Positions 9,808 through 22,304 are shown, numbered from the stretch's first letter. The stretch: DNA of 64,000 nt from [Phialemoniopsis] sp. UDSM-2020 (GCA_018873225.1 JAEILZ010000008.1:1364001-1428000), one strand, 5' to 3'. The notes: generated by a model from the letters alone, not told the origin. Numbers and translations: made by a program.

Positions 9808-12636
9808 ATGGGCTGCCAGGTCTGTCGAGCACGCAAGGTAGGTGCGCCAATGGCATCGCGAACTTGCAGAGCTGACCCCAGCCCTAGGTCAAATGTGATG
9901 GGCGTCCGGGTGGGTGTGTAAACTGCGAGCGCCTAGGTCTAGACTGCCTCGATGGGCCGGCTGCCTCGCCCTCGACCAGCAGGAGACCGTCGGCCGATGA
10001 ACCGAGCACGGCTAGGAAGAAGAGGACCTTTCGGTCGTGTACCAGCTGTCGGGCCTCCAAGACCAAGTGTGACGGTGACAGGCCCACGTGCCGCAGATGT
10101 CAAACGCGGTCGGTACCTTGCACGTACGATGCCGGACCCGATCCTGCATGGACGGCTCAGCTGGTACCACCGAAGCCGCCCTCCTCGCAGGCGCAGATCT
10201 CACCACCCATGCCTGTATCGCCCGCGAATCCCTCTGCAAGAACACCGCTGGTCTCGACGGCCCGGCCGCACTTGCCTGCCGAGACCCAGGCAGCACATGA
10301 TACTGACGCATATCTCCCCGGACCACCTTCGCCGGCTGATCTGCAGCTGACTAGAACCAGCTCGAACCCGCTGCAATGGTAAGCTTCGTGATGGCCATAC
10401 AGAGGTGGTAGGGGTAAAAAAGACGACCATGCGAGGTTTTGACCTGTATGGTGTTGGGCAGTGGGATAACCCTCTTACCAGCAGTCGATTCAGCCAACGA
10501 CCTTAGTACATATATGTCCATGACACTGACACTGACACGCAGGCTTCTGTCGCCTAAACTTCCGGACAACCCGGTCCTCTTGCGTCAGGTCGTCGAGCAG
10601 TACTTTAGCAACGTTCATCCTCTACGGTGTTTTGCATTCGTCCACAAGCCTTCTTTTATGCGGCAGCTCGACCAAGGGTTCGCGGTCGAGAATACAGACG
10701 AGAATGCACTTCTGCACATAATATGCGCTCATGGCGCGAAGTAGGTTGCCCCTTCTGATGGTTCATATCGGGAAGGGCCCGCTGATCTGATTCATCAGGT
10801 TCTATGCCTTGGAGTATAGTCAGGGCACTCGACAACTACCGACAGACTTGCTGCGATCGGCTGGCAACGAATGGGCCACGGTTGCCGAGCAGCTAATCCT
10901 GACAAACTATGGCAAGATCACCATATCGAACCTCATGGTAATCCAAGCAAGATCAACGTGACGCAAGTAGCCTCTGCTGATAGCCTCAATCAGGCCGCTG
11001 TACTCTTGTACGACTATCAGTTCCGGCTCGGCAACTACCCGCAAGCCTTGATGCTCAGTGGGCTTACCACACGGATGGCCCACGGACTCCAGCTCAACCT
11101 CGAATACTCCGTAGAGCCTGGGGAAGATGCGCCGTCAACCACGTATCTGGAGGCGAGGCGTCGGGTTATGTGGGCTTGCTACATCCTGGACACTTGGACG
11201 GGCAGCGGTGTCGACCAGCTCACTCTTCTCCACGAAAACGACATCAAGATCCAGCTGCCTTGTAACGAACGCAATTTCCTCCTACAGCTACCATCAGTTA
11301 CCGAAAGACTCGGGGCGCGGCATAAGCCGCAACGGGATGAAGACATGGGCCTGGCGACGTGCTACGTCCGCCTTATCTCTTTATGGAAGCGGGTGGCGCG
11401 GTACGCCCATAAATCCACCTGGTTATTCACCTTGGAAGCTTACTAACTTTGGGCAACAGGTTTGTCAAACGGTTAGATACCGCACAACCGCCGTGGTTAC
11501 CACATTCGGAATTCTCCCACCTACGTGCTGACCTCCAAGGGTGGCGTCTAGGGCTTGCCTCTTGTCTCGAATTCTCACCTGAGAACATATACATCCGGCT
11601 CGAGTCGTCCCAGTTCGGCGCCCTGGCCCTTCTGCACTGTACATACCACCACGCGATGCTAGACCTCTACCGCATCTTTTTGCCGGAGCTCTTTCGGCTT
11701 GGAAACGCCGTGACTTACCCGCCAGAGCAGGGCCATTTCCTCCACAGGATGCAGTCCGAGGGGCTAGGGCACGCACAGAGCATAGCCATCGTCTTGGCCG
11801 AAACAGCAAGACGTGGTCCCCGTTTCGTTGCCGATTCGATGCTGCACACATTCGCCTACAATAGCAATCGATTTATGCTGTACTACATCGCCAGGGTCCT
11901 GGACCTGAGCAGGCCGAACGCGATGGAGCTGGTCAAGGAGACCATCGAATACGTCCAGAGCAACAACAAGGTGTTGCGGGTGATGTCCTCCGTGATCCCG
12001 CTCGCAGAACAGCTGTATATCACCGCCGAACGCTGGCTTCACAAGGTACGGACGAGCTTCGTCCACGCAGATGCCACGGCACACATCGACCCTGCAGATC
12101 CGTCAGACCCTCAAGGTCTCGTACGACATGATAACGCTCCTGCTGTGCTGATACCCAACACGCCGGACTACTTTCTCAACCCCCTATCGCTCTACCGTCT
12201 CGCCCGAAAGACTATCAGCGAGAAGCACTCTTCAGAGCATCTGGGCGGCCCGCCGCGATCGAGCGACGCAGGGTCGTCCATGGGAGGCACACCCCGGAGC
12301 GTGCCTGAGCAGATGGCAAGGCACCAGACCCACCGGACACCGGCAGCCTGGTCGTCAAGCGCGCAGCATGAGCCTCCAGGGCAAGCACAGCTCGGCGTAC
12401 ATGAGCCGCTTGCTCCTCCCCCTCCAGCCAACGGCGGCGCGCAGGTGCTCTCCGAGCTGGTCAGCGGTCCTGAGTTCGCCCTCGGCCTCGACGACCTCCA
12501 GTATCACTTGTCATGGGGCGTCGACTGGCTTGCTGACATGAACGAGGTCGGGAGGGAGAGCTCCGGGCCGGCCGCTTGGCTTGGCACTGGGGACTGGGGT
12601 GAGGGAGGCGGACAAGAGCACGACGGGCTGGGTTGA
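9808..12636 (+). CDS. Fungal transcription factor with two tandem Zn2Cys6 clusters, 6 exons
   Basis: Exons are 9808-9837, 9888-10378, 10543-10740, 10799-10937, 10994-11400 and 11460-12636, giving 813 aa. The first intron splits the first zinc cluster between ARK and VKCDG, a common fungal position. Cluster 1 has Cys 3, 6, 13, 20, 23 and 30. Cluster 2 has Cys 61, 64, 71, 78, 81 and 88. Both follow CX2CX6CX6CX2CX6C with the CDG core. A Pro/Ser linker leads to a fungal_trans-type middle homology region (VVEQYFSNVHPLRCFAFVHKP and on). Most members of this class have one cluster. It lies next to D-amino-acid oxidase and amine transaminase genes, so it may regulate them; that is inference. Intron 2 is long (164 nt). 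The start is the first ATG after an in-frame stop. Confidence 0.88.
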
Positions 12637-12823
12637 ACACCCAGTTAGACAGAGCCATGCAGTCCAGGCTGTTTCTGAGCGTAGCTCGCGGAGAGACGGC
12701 AAGTGGGTGTCATAAAGGTTGAAGGTAATGTATTGATCTTTACCCGGGATACACTCACTCTATATTACTATGCCCTATGCAACGTTCGGGCTGTGACGGG
12801 AACTTACACAGACCCATCCCCCA

Positions 12824-14138
12824 TTAGATGCGAGCTCGTGCCGCGTCACCGCGCACATTCCGTAGAACGTCCTCTACACTCTTGACAGCGTCAAGCGCCA
12901 TCCCGTAGCCAGCCTGGAAGCCGGTGCCTCCAGCGCCATAGTTATGTACCAATATGCGCTTCTCTCCCGCGACGACTACCTCCTCGCGCTCCACCCGGGC
13001 GCCACCCTCGCGAGACGGTCGGAGACCGGCAACGGCGGCTAGAATCTCCACCTCAGCCTGCCGGAGCTCCGGGCTGATGCCCTTGGTTCGCTCTAGGATA
13101 GACTCGGTCTCGTTCGAGTAGGTGGCAGAGTCGCTGCGAATGGTCAATCAACATCGTGTCAGTAGTCACGTCGGATCGAAGACCTACCCGTTTCCCTTTT
13201 GCATGTAGCCTCCCAGGATGACATTGCCGTTTGACCCCGGGCGAGGAATCACGTAGGTCTCGTAGTCCTTGCCGTGTCGCATGACGTTGGACCGGACCTG
13301 TGGTGCCCGAGCCAGAAGAACCTGGCCGCGAGTCGGGAAGCACTTGCTATCCTCGACGCCGCCCAATGTTCGTGCTGCGTTACCAGTGCAGTTGAACACA
13401 AGTTTGGTGCTGGGGCTCTTGAATGCTGTTTGGATGGCGTCAATCTTCCGGCGGACAAAGCGGACCTTGTACTGGTCTCGGAGCCTATGGTAGAGATACA
13501 GCATGTGATGCGGCGCATTCACGGTGAGCGTCGAGAACGACACTGCAAACTTTACACCCTCTGGAAGATCAGAGCTGGGCAGCACGCGAAACTAGAGCAC
13601 ATGTCAGCACCCAGCCATCGACGAAGAGATACGAAACGTCGGACATACGTCCTCGAGGTACTCCGCCATGTGCTGGATCTTCTCTGTCGGGACATCTTCG
13701 TCCCAGAGCTCGGTCGACGGCGTCCACGACACAAAAGCTTCGCCGGGCTCATTTGAGGCGAGCTTAGTCAGGTGCGAGTAGCCCAACTTGTCCCATCTCA
13801 AGGCGTTGGCGTCGGTTCCGGAAATGGCCGAGAAGTTACATCCAGCCCTTAGTTGCTATGTCAGTACTCTTGTGGCTTATCGAATGTTGTCAAATTCATG
13901 CCTGAAAGACTCACCAAGGGGAAGTGTAACTTGGCGCTGTGTCTCCCGGAAGGTACTCCGCCAAGACAGTGATGTATCGCCCGTACCCTCTCTCGGCAAG
14001 GACCAGGGCGACATCGAGGCCTATGATGCCCGCACTACGCAAGAACGTTAGGGAGTTGACCGAACGAATACGTCTAATTTAGGAAGCCATGTCTACTCAC
14101 CCAACGATTACAATAGTGTCTTGCGACTTGGAAGACAT
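12824..14138 (-). CDS. D-amino-acid oxidase (DAO family), 5 exons
   Basis: Exons are 14138-14101, 14034-13915, 13847-13649, 13591-13188 and 13133-12824, giving 356 aa. The FAD-binding start IVIVGAGIIGLDVAL, the YTSPWAGCNF segment, the RGQVLL strand, YVIPRPGSNGNVILGG and the C-terminal NYGAGGTGFQAGYG are those of D-amino-acid oxidases. These flavoenzymes turn D-amino acids into 2-oxo acids, ammonia and H2O2. The last three residues, Ala-Arg-Ile, resemble a weak PTS1, which would fit a peroxisomal flavin oxidase. All four introns have GT-AG ends with plausible branch sites. The gene lies between a zinc-cluster regulator and an amine transaminase. A D-aspartate oxidase specificity is possible; I cannot settle it by eye. 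Confidence 0.92.
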
Positions 14139-14846
14139 TTTATCGACGGTGCTCTGCTTCCTAACCCGGGCGTGCGGTATTGACATCAACGCCTTCCCAG
14201 GCGGGCGGCTTAGGGAGAAGGTCCAGGTCCTTAAGTCCTCCATGTTGCGATTCAAGAGAAAGGATCCAGCCCCGGTATCGTGCCATGCATCGTGCGACCC
14301 ATTGCCTGTATGTGACGATGCTCCTCGTGGTCGTCTCCACTGCCGCAATCACACATGCTTGTCTTATTTGGACCCTAGACTAAGATTGGGCCCACATCAA
14401 ACCCCCAAAAAGGAGATGTTGCAAGTGGGTCCAATCCAATAACACCATTTTGGGATTAGTGTATCTGCCACCGCAGACTTGAACACCTCGCTCGATGCAA
14501 TCGCTCCTTTGGGAGCAATCCTTCCATGATAGGGCCTGATTTGGGGATCATGATAGGATCCGAGTCATACCTCAAGATAAGCTGTGGTCTGTGGGGATAG
14601 CCGGAAATGTACGGGACTCTTTGCCGTGTGACCTGCATCATCATGGTAGGCCCTGACATTGCTCATGTCAAAATGTCATCAAATGTGTCTGAAGGACGCG
14701 AAAGATTGTATTGTGCTACACTCTCTTTCATTGTAGTACTATCTCACCAAGCAGCTGCCCAAATTCATCTAAGATAGCAGTACACACAATATCTGAGCTA
14801 TGCAACCGATCGACCCGTACCCATGTTTCCACCAGATTTAATGCAC
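14139..14846. other. Intergenic, nothing supported
   Basis: 708 bp between the oxidase start and the transaminase stop. Only short shadow frames are seen. Confidence 0.6.
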
Positions 14847-15809
14847 CTAGTACTTGATCTCAAAGCTAAACTTGTCGTCATAATGGATGTCCCAGTACGA
14901 ATCGAAGATCTTCTTGGTAATAGGTCCCAGCTTGCCATCCTTGATAGGCTGGCCGTCCAGCGTGGTGATGGGCATGATACCGCCGGCAGTGGTGGACATG
15001 AAGATCTCGTCCGCTTCATAGACGTCGAGGATGGGTACAGTCTCGATGCGCGTCTCAAAGCCGTTCATCTTGGCGACATCAATGACACTCTTCCGTGTAA
15101 TGCCCTCCAAGACGCCTCGCTGCGGTGTGAAGAGAACGCCGTTCTTGACGATAAAGACGTTGAAGCCAGATCCTTCGGTGAGGTTGGTATCGCCGTCCGT
15201 CAGGAACGGGTAGGTCGCATCACGGTCGAGCGCCTCAAAGAGTCCCCGGACCAGATCACCCCACTGCAGATTCTTGACGGTAGGGTCGATGGCGCCAGGA
15301 GGCGTCCGCCTGACCGTCCTGGCAACGATGGCTTTGCCACCCACGGGGAGGACCTCGGGCTCCATGACCCAGACATACGGCTGGACAAACATGTAGAGGT
15401 TGTTGTTTTGTAGGTCCTCCATCCTGGCGCCCCGGACGCCGGTCAACCCGCGGGTGACAATCAGCTCGACAAAGGCGTCGCGGATACCGCTCTTGGCGAC
15501 CATCTCCACCAAAATCTTCTTGACCTCCTCCCGGGCCAGGGGCAGCTTGAGGCGCATCTTCTTGCAGCTGGCCTCGAGTCGGCTTATGTGGTCGTCGAGT
15601 CTGAAGAAGCGGCCGTCCCAGACGGAGGGGACATCGTAAGTGAGGTCGCTGTGCATGAAGCCCTGGTCGAGTAGCGGGATGCGCGCCTGCTTCAGGGGCA
15701 CCAGCTCACCCTCGACCCAGGCGATGCCCTTGGCGAAGGGATTGGTGCTAGCCTCCAGAACGCGCTGCCGGTCGGCATATGCCGCGAGCATCTTTTGCAT
15801 AGTCGCCAT
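14847..15809 (-). CDS. Fold-type IV PLP aminotransferase, (R)-selective amine transaminase-like
   Basis: Intronless, 320 aa starting [15 protein letters not shown]; the frame runs further upstream but this ATG fits the family start. Segments [61 protein letters not shown] (the Lys would form the PLP aldimine) and SFEIKY closely follow the (R)-selective amine transaminases known from Aspergillus terreus and relatives. It is clearly nearer to them than to mitochondrial branched-chain aminotransferases. These enzymes move an amino group from (R)-amines or D-alanine to a 2-oxo acid. No targeting peptide is visible. Its place next to a D-amino-acid oxidase and an APC permease supports a role in D-amino-acid or amine metabolism. 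The physiological substrate is unknown. Confidence 0.92.
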   Translation of the reverse strand: MATMQKMLAAYADRQRVLEASTNPFAKGIAWVEGELVPLKQARIPLLDQGFMHSDLTYDVPSVWDGRFFRLDDHISRLEASCKKMRLKLPLAREEVKKILVEMVAKSGIRDAFVELIVTRGLTGVRGARMEDLQNNNLYMFVQPYVWVMEPEVLPVGGKAIVARTVRRTPPGAIDPTVKNLQWGDLVRGLFEALDRDATYPFLTDGDTNLTEGSGFNVFIVKNGVLFTPQRGVLEGITRKSVIDVAKMNGFETRIETVPILDVYEADEIFMSTTAGGIMPITTLDGQPIKDGKLGPITKKIFDSYWDIHYDDKFSFEIKY

Positions 15810-16318
15810 TTTTCTTCCTTGGGGTTGATCGCAAGATTGATGTTGCAAAGGTTGATGATCAACGAAAGCAGGAAAGTCGACAGCAAGGTGATAAAGACAA
15901 GCTCTTTCGATCCTATCGTATATCAAGATCACATCACGAGATGAAGAATATATCTTGAACAACTCAGAGCCAGGCATGTGATCATACACGGCCGCCGTGG
16001 AGATTGATGTGGGGTGGTTGGAGTTGAAGGCCTGGCTTTCGCCCGAAATGGAATTACCGGATGTGGAAATCCAAATTCGCCACGCTTGTCCTCTGAAAGC
16101 CGCCGCCCACTTTCATTTGGAAGTGTCCCAATACAGGGATCTGAGGTGCAATGGACGTACGTTGAAAGGGAGTGGCTTTTTGTTGGTCCCAAGACAGCAA
16201 AAGAAATGCCTTCGTAATCAGGCAGTGTGGTAAGCCACTCCTCAAAGCAGTGATACTCCTGACACAACGGGGTCTAAGTCCCAGGCCTGCACCGGCGACT
16301 GCTCAGCGGGGTTGGACT
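15810..16318. other. Intergenic, nothing supported
   Basis: 509 bp holding the transaminase promoter and the 3' region of the next regulator gene. Confidence 0.6.
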
Positions 16319-18272
16319 TCACCCAAATAGATACTGGCGTTCGGATCCGGTATTCTGGTTGATGGTAGAGCCCCACCAGTTGTTCAAGGGGTCCTGCATC
16401 TGGTTTGCCCACACCTCATCCAGCAGGGCCGCAGTTGTGAGAAACATATCATAGCGCGTCTTGCCGCTCCACCAAGTGCAGTAGGAGCGCGCCTGGTCCC
16501 GCAGGAAGTCGTCCGTCGTCTCGCACGCCGCCAAAAATACAGGCAGCAGGAGTTGTTTCTGGAGCATCGTCGAGCGTCTGCACGAAGAAACGTGATTCAT
16601 CGTTTTGCGTGCCAGATAGCCGAGCATCGAAGATGGCGGTTGCCCCCGTTGCCACTTGAAGACGCGCTCGATGTAGACCAGTAGTGCGTATCGCCACGCC
16701 TCTGTGCAGTGGTGATGGTCTTCCGAGTACTGAGCCAGGTCTCCTGGGTCCATCTCCCCGCCTGGCAGATCTTCCCCAAGCAAATCGCCTGGGATAGGCC
16801 CCGGTCGCTTGTGATAGTTCTGCGGGCTCGTCCACTCGCGGATGCTCTGTTCGACAGCCAAAACGGGCTCCATGTCGAACTTGACGCACACCAAGTCAGA
16901 GACGAGCTCGTATTCCCGAGCGTACTCGCCGAGCCGGATCATGTGCTTGAAGAGGTCCTCGGGACAACCGGAGACGCTATAGAAAGTCTCGTCATCTGTA
17001 CCGCTGCGATTGAACAGGCTTAGAGCGGTAGCTTCGGACAATACGCAGCCGCGCCGGCTCGTCAAAGCCAACGTGACATCCCACCAGACAAGCATGCCCA
17101 GCCGCGCCCGCATCCGCGGCGTCCGACGCACCTCACGATTCTCGGTGGCCTGGATCATCTTCAGCGCGCTCTTCAGGTACCATACCCAGGGACCGTGAGC
17201 CGAGGTCGCGCACTGGCAAAGACATGTCAGTCGGGATTTGCAGACGACCAATACTGGGCGGGAAGAGACTCACGTCCAGCGTCATCAGAATGAGGACGGC
17301 ATCGAGCAAGCTAGCCTCATCTTTCGATCTCGGAGAGAGGCTCTGCTCCGACTCCTTATCTATACCCTGGAGCATCCGCAGCGCCTTTTTCTTGTGTATC
17401 TTGGCCTCCTGTGAGCAGGTCCCGGTGTCGCGGTTGATGTGCTTGTAAGACAGTGCCAATATGCAGTGCAGCATCAGCTTGGAGCCCTTAACAGTCTCTG
17501 GATCAATCCGGAAGGGGTTGGCTTCGAAGTCATCTGTCAACGGCAAGATGCAAAACTCCTTATCATCTACTCAAAGTGTTAGTCTGGCATCGCAAGACAA
17601 CTTCCGTCGGTCAATTTTGATCCACATACATCTGTAGGACAGCTGTGTGATGGTGTAGCTAAAGGTGCTCGGCGGATGCGACAGGTTTGACGGATCTTGC
17701 ATTACAAGATTGCCTATCTCCTCGACTGGCGAATCTGCCGTGGAGCTATCTGCCGCAGATCTGGCATCCTCGGAGGCTTGTATGAGATCAGCGCCAGCGT
17801 TCTGATCGTAGGTATCGTCCGTCGATGGTGAATCCCATAGCTGAGAGAAGAGCATATCGGCGCCGGGATAGAAAGGCACCATGGATTGATTCTGAGGTAC
17901 TGCCATGAAGTCCTGGCCTATCGTGTTGACGAACTGCAAACTCGGATCGAAGAAGGGGTTCACAGTGCCTCCGTCCAGCCAAGCCAACACATCGCCGGCC
18001 ATGGCAGGGTCTGTCAGGGCGGCGGACGACAGGTTGGCGTCGTGTAATGTCTGGTCTGGCATATGCGACGTGACTTGTGGGTTCAACATACTTCCAGAAT
18101 GAGGCTTCTTCGAGGCATCATGGTGGTCGTGACGGGGTGTATCGGCCGCCGAAGCGAACACGGGCCCTTTCTCCACGGACGCCGTTCCCCCGGAAGGAGC
18201 CTTGCGGCGCCGCTTTCTGCTTGGACCGCCAACAAACTTGAACTCTCTCGGAGCCGGCGTAGATTGAGACAT
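16319..18272 (-). CDS. Fungal_trans_2-type regulator lacking a zinc cluster, 3 exons
   Basis: Exons are 18272-17630, 17566-17274 and 17212-16319, giving 609 aa. Introns 17567-17629 (GTATGT, ACTAAC, TAG) and 17213-17273 (GTGAGT, CTGAC, CAG) are clear. The N-terminus has only a basic patch, SRKRRRKAP, where relatives such as acr-2-type proteins often carry a Zn2Cys6 cluster. An acidic, Ser/Asp-rich region follows. From about residue 200 it has the alpha-helical Fungal_trans_2 region (DKEFCILPL, HCILALSYKHINRDT, HHHCTEAWRYALLVYIERVF). It may act as a cofactor or bind DNA through the basic patch. An undetected upstream exon with a zinc cluster is possible but none is evident. It lies in the D-amino-acid/amine gene group. 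Confidence 0.82.
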
Positions 18273-19559
18273 AGCCAATTACACTTGGATAGTGGTTCAC
18301 GACGATATCTGGGAAATGCGCCTCTTCAGAGCCGGATGTGGGATGTGACGGAATGAAAAATGAAAGGTTGAGGGGAAATGGAGCACTCCGGAGTTGGATC
18401 CAACTGATAGCAGGGTCAAATGGGGATGCTTTTAGTGGCCTAGAACGCTAAAAAAAATCCCGACTCCACTGTATCGGCCCCCGCACCACCCCAATTTCCA
18501 AGGTTCCAAGGTTGCTATCTCCAAGATTTCGTCAATTCCCGGGTCTCCCCACAATGGAGTACATGCACAACGGTCCGAGGATCAAATATAACACATGGGG
18601 CTTTTGAGATCATCCTGTATTTTATTTCTCAATTTTTCTCTTTCACTCAAATATAGAAGTTGTGCTGCCTCTACATCCAAAGCTGCCCTGGTACACTTTC
18701 AGACGGCAGGAACGGATTCGGTCATACCAATGGAATTTGGACCACGAATGCCAATAAGTGACTGTGAGTGAAAAACCAGGGAGCCATGACTCTTTCATTG
18801 CTCAAAACTGTCACTACTGACCGAATACTTGAATGCTCCAGGAGTCAATGTGCCAGATACAGACAGCAGAGCATTGCTTGGACACGATGTGTGCGATGAA
18901 CGAGCGAATGGGTTGGTTACATCTAGAGCCAGTCTCCCCAGAAGCAGCAAGCCTCTTTTCGCAGTCTCGGCTGCGGGTTCTCCTACCGTATCTATAATCC
19001 AGGGTAATTGAGGTCTTGCCTTATCTGCATTCTACTTTATCCTGGACAAACATGGCTTGTGTAGAACAAGAGCAGTCGGGAACATCGGATTAGGGACATC
19101 TCCTTTCTCCAAGTTGGGCCATTTCAAAAGGCAAGCTCAAGCCTACACCCACCCAACAGACTAAGAAAAGTACCTAAAAGGGTTACTCCGACGCCTCCCT
19201 CTGCACAGCTCCGCCGTCCCATAGTACTGGATCTCCAGATTCGGTAATGTTGAATTGCTAATTTAGTCGCCAAAAAAAGTCCACTAGCACATCACAAGTG
19301 CAACACAAGGAGACCCATGGGCTTGGGGGACCCCTTATTCGTACCCCAGATCCCCACAGAGATAAGCATTCTTCTCTAGCTGGATTTGACGTTTGACAAT
19401 CTCTCAAGATGGCCATACCCCGAGGCTGGGACTCTCCCCGGAGTCGTAGCAACTGCTTCTCCTATTAATACTTGCTTTCTCCTCGCCAAGAATCATGTTT
19501 CGTGAGCCATTCGCCGTTCTACCCCTCTTTGCCCGTCTTGGGACTTGCTCTTCGTCACG
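18273..19559. other. Divergent intergenic region, regulator and permease promoters
   Basis: 1.29 kb with no supported gene. Homopolymer-rich stretches and short frames only. Confidence 0.5.
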
Positions 19560-21337
19560 ATGTCAAACAACGCGGAATCTCAACAGTATGCCGACCTCGA
19601 CGACCTCGAGCTCGAGGCCGTCGGGTACAAGCGAGAGATGCCTAGGCAGTTCACCGTGGCCAGTCTCGGCGCCCTATCCTTCACTCTGACGTGCACCTGG
19701 CTCGGTGTGGGCTCGTCCATCGGCATCGCCATCACCGACGCGTCCGCTGCCGGGACCATCTGGTCGCTGCCCATTGCCGGCTTCATGACCGTCATTGTCT
19801 CTCTGGGTATGGCTGAGCTGTCTTCCGCCTATCCCGTTGCCGGCGCACAGTATTACTGGTCGTACATGGTGGCAAGCGATGCCTACAAGCCTTTTGCCGC
19901 TTATCTGTAAGCGTGACCCTTGTATCTCTTTTCGACCCCCTATACTAACAACTATGTTCCCCAGCAATGGGTGGATGAGTATCCTTGGCTGGTGGATGGG
20001 TGCCAGCTCGGTTTCCAACTTCATCGCGTCCATGATCCTGTCGATCGTGGTACTGTGGTATCCCGAATATGAATACCAACACTGGCAGCAGTGGACTATA
20101 TATCTCGGACTGATCTGGCTTGCTGTCGCCTTTAACATCTTTGGGTCGGGGCTGATCCCCATCTACAACAAGTTGATTTGTAAGTCATGCAGATGATACG
20201 AGCATGTTATCATTGCTAACCGAGAGAGTCAGTTCTTCTGTCCGTGGTTGTCTTATTCGCCACAACTCTTTCGCTTTTCATCTGCAGCCGCAACGACCAT
20301 GCCTCGGCTACGTGGATCTTTAGCGACACTACAAATAGTACCGGGTGGTCCAACGACGGTTTTGCTTTCATCTTGAGCATAGCCAACGCTGTCTTCTGCT
20401 TCCTCGGTAGCGATGCAGGCGCTCATCTTTGCGAGGAGATCCACAACCCTGGTCGCAACGTCCCAAGAGTCATCATCTTTCCTTTGATCATGGGACTCAT
20501 CACGGCCTTTCCGTTTGCCTGCGCCTGCATGTTTGCCATTACTGACCTCAAGTCGGTCCTGAGCACCGTGACTGGTCTGCCCCTGATCGAGATCTACCGG
20601 CAAGGCACTGGCTCTGACGTCGCTGCTTCGGTTCTCGTTGCCCTCTTTGCATTCTGCTTCTTTGGCTGCCTGGTTGGAAACGCCACCGCATCGTCTCGAA
20701 CTCTGTGGGCCGTCTCTCGCGATGGCGCCCTGCCTTTTTCGCACATCTGGATGCGGATCAACAGGAAGTTCAAGATGCCGATGAATGCCATGCTTCTTTC
20801 GGCCACCTTTGTCACCGTGAGTCCGCTCTCCTAATTTTGGACCTTTCTGCCGCTAACACGAAGGCCCGCTAGGTATATGGACTCATCTTCATCGGTTCTA
20901 CTACAGCTTTCTCAGCAATGGTCAGCGCAAACATCATCTTCCTGCAGACATCTTGTATCATCCCGCAAGCGATACTCTTGTGGCGAGGCCGTGACAATGT
21001 GCTTCCGGAGCGATACTTCTCGCTGAAGTCCTTTGGAGTCGCCATCAATGCCACCGCTGTTGTTTGGGTCGCGTTTCTAGATGTGGTGTTCTGTCTGCCG
21101 ACGGCCATGCCTGTGACGGCAGAGAACATGAATTACGTGTCGGTGGTCTGCTGTGGCATGGTGCTGTTCATCATCGGACTGTGGTACATCTCTAAGAAGG
21201 GCAAGTTCACAGGGCCTAAGGTCGATATGGAAAAGCTGCACGCGAGGCGACTGGCTGCGATGCACATCACCGAGGCCCACGTTGATGGACAGGTTCTTTC
21301 TGCTACCCAGGTTGATGTGCCCCTCAAGTCGGCTTGA
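19560..21337 (+). CDS. APC-superfamily amino acid/choline-type permease, 4 exons
   Basis: Exons are 19560-19906, 19965-20179, 20233-20816 and 20873-21337, giving 536 aa. About 12 hydrophobic segments are visible. The first contains LGVGSSIGIAITDASAAGTIW, and SSAYPVAGAQYYWSYMVA lies between helices 2 and 3, as in fungal amino acid, GABA and choline permeases. EEIHNPGRNVPRVI is the cytoplasmic loop typical of this group, followed by SRTLWAVSRDGALPFS. The N-terminal tail is short and acidic. It should sit in the plasma membrane. Next to the oxidase and transaminase genes it may import their amine or D-amino-acid substrate. The substrate is not readable from sequence. Confidence 0.9.
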
Positions 21338-21883
21338 GCTTGTCACAAAGGTCCAATAGCAGTAGATACAGTCATAGGTCATTGGTTTTTGCCATCTGCT
21401 CTGTGACCCGTTCATGCAAGTTCTGTATTTCAGGGCATGGAGATATGTAGAGGAGTGGGAGAGCCCCCTCAATGTCTCGAAGACATCGATAATCCAAGCA
21501 CATCTAATTCTAAGAAATGAAAAATCTCATTTTGATCTTAATCGTATACTTATTCAGATTCACCGAGACACAATATGCTGAGAAATGCAAAGCTGTGTTA
21601 GTGAGCGGCCGAAATCTCAATGTCTGGCGCTGCAAGTGAAGAGCGGCATCGTCACTGCGGCGCGCGCACTGGCTCAAAACGACAACCTAGACACTAAAGA
21701 TCAGCTGACACAGAAACGGGTATAAAACCGAGCCTGCAGACGCTCACTTCGAGTTCAGGATATGCCCGAGTCAGACAGGTGGGCAGAGAAAAATTCTTCG
21801 CGCCGCTAAGTCTAGCGCTTGGAGCGAGCGCAAATTGTGCGACGTACATAAGACGAGAAATCCCCATAATTTGGTCAGAGCCA
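21338..21883. other. Intergenic, nothing supported
   Basis: 546 bp between the permease stop and tRNA-Arg. Confidence 0.6.
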
Positions 21884-21955
21884 GCCCCCTTGGCCTAATG
21901 GTAAGGCGCCAGACTTCTAATCTGGAGATTATCGGTTCGAGCCCGGTAGGGGGTG
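21884..21955 (+). tRNA. tRNA-Arg(TCT), no intron
   Basis: Acceptor stem 21884-21890 pairs with 21948-21954. The anticodon stem CCAGA/TCTGG encloses CTTCTAA with anticodon TCT. The T-arm loop is TTCGAGC. It reads AGA codons. There is a G-T wobble at the first acceptor pair. Confidence 0.93.
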
Positions 21956-21985
21956 GAACTATCTCCAATACGCCATATAACCAAC

Positions 21986-21995
21986 TTTTTTTTTT
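21986..21995 (+). terminator. Pol III terminator of tRNA-Arg
   Basis: T10 run about 30 bases after the tRNA. The rest of 21956-22304 holds nothing I can support. Confidence 0.65.
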
Positions 21996-22304
21996 GCTGC
22001 ATTCATTATGATGCGTCATGATTTCTAGGCAAATGATTTTCTTTTTGGTCAATGTTGTTTAGAGGTTGTTGCAAAGCATCGGAGTTTTCTGGGTAAATAC
22101 ATGGAGCGGGTGTTTCAACGCGCCACGTTTGTCAAATGTTACTCTGTTCTTGAAGTGAAACGGAAGGGGCAGGAGATTTGATTAGAGATAGCTGTCTAAA
22201 GAGCTATTCAAACTTAATCGGACTTGATAGCGTCTTCGTTCCCTCGTATGCCTTAACTGGCCTGAAGGATTGTGAGCACCTCTTTCGTGTGCCTTTGTCC
22301 CGAA

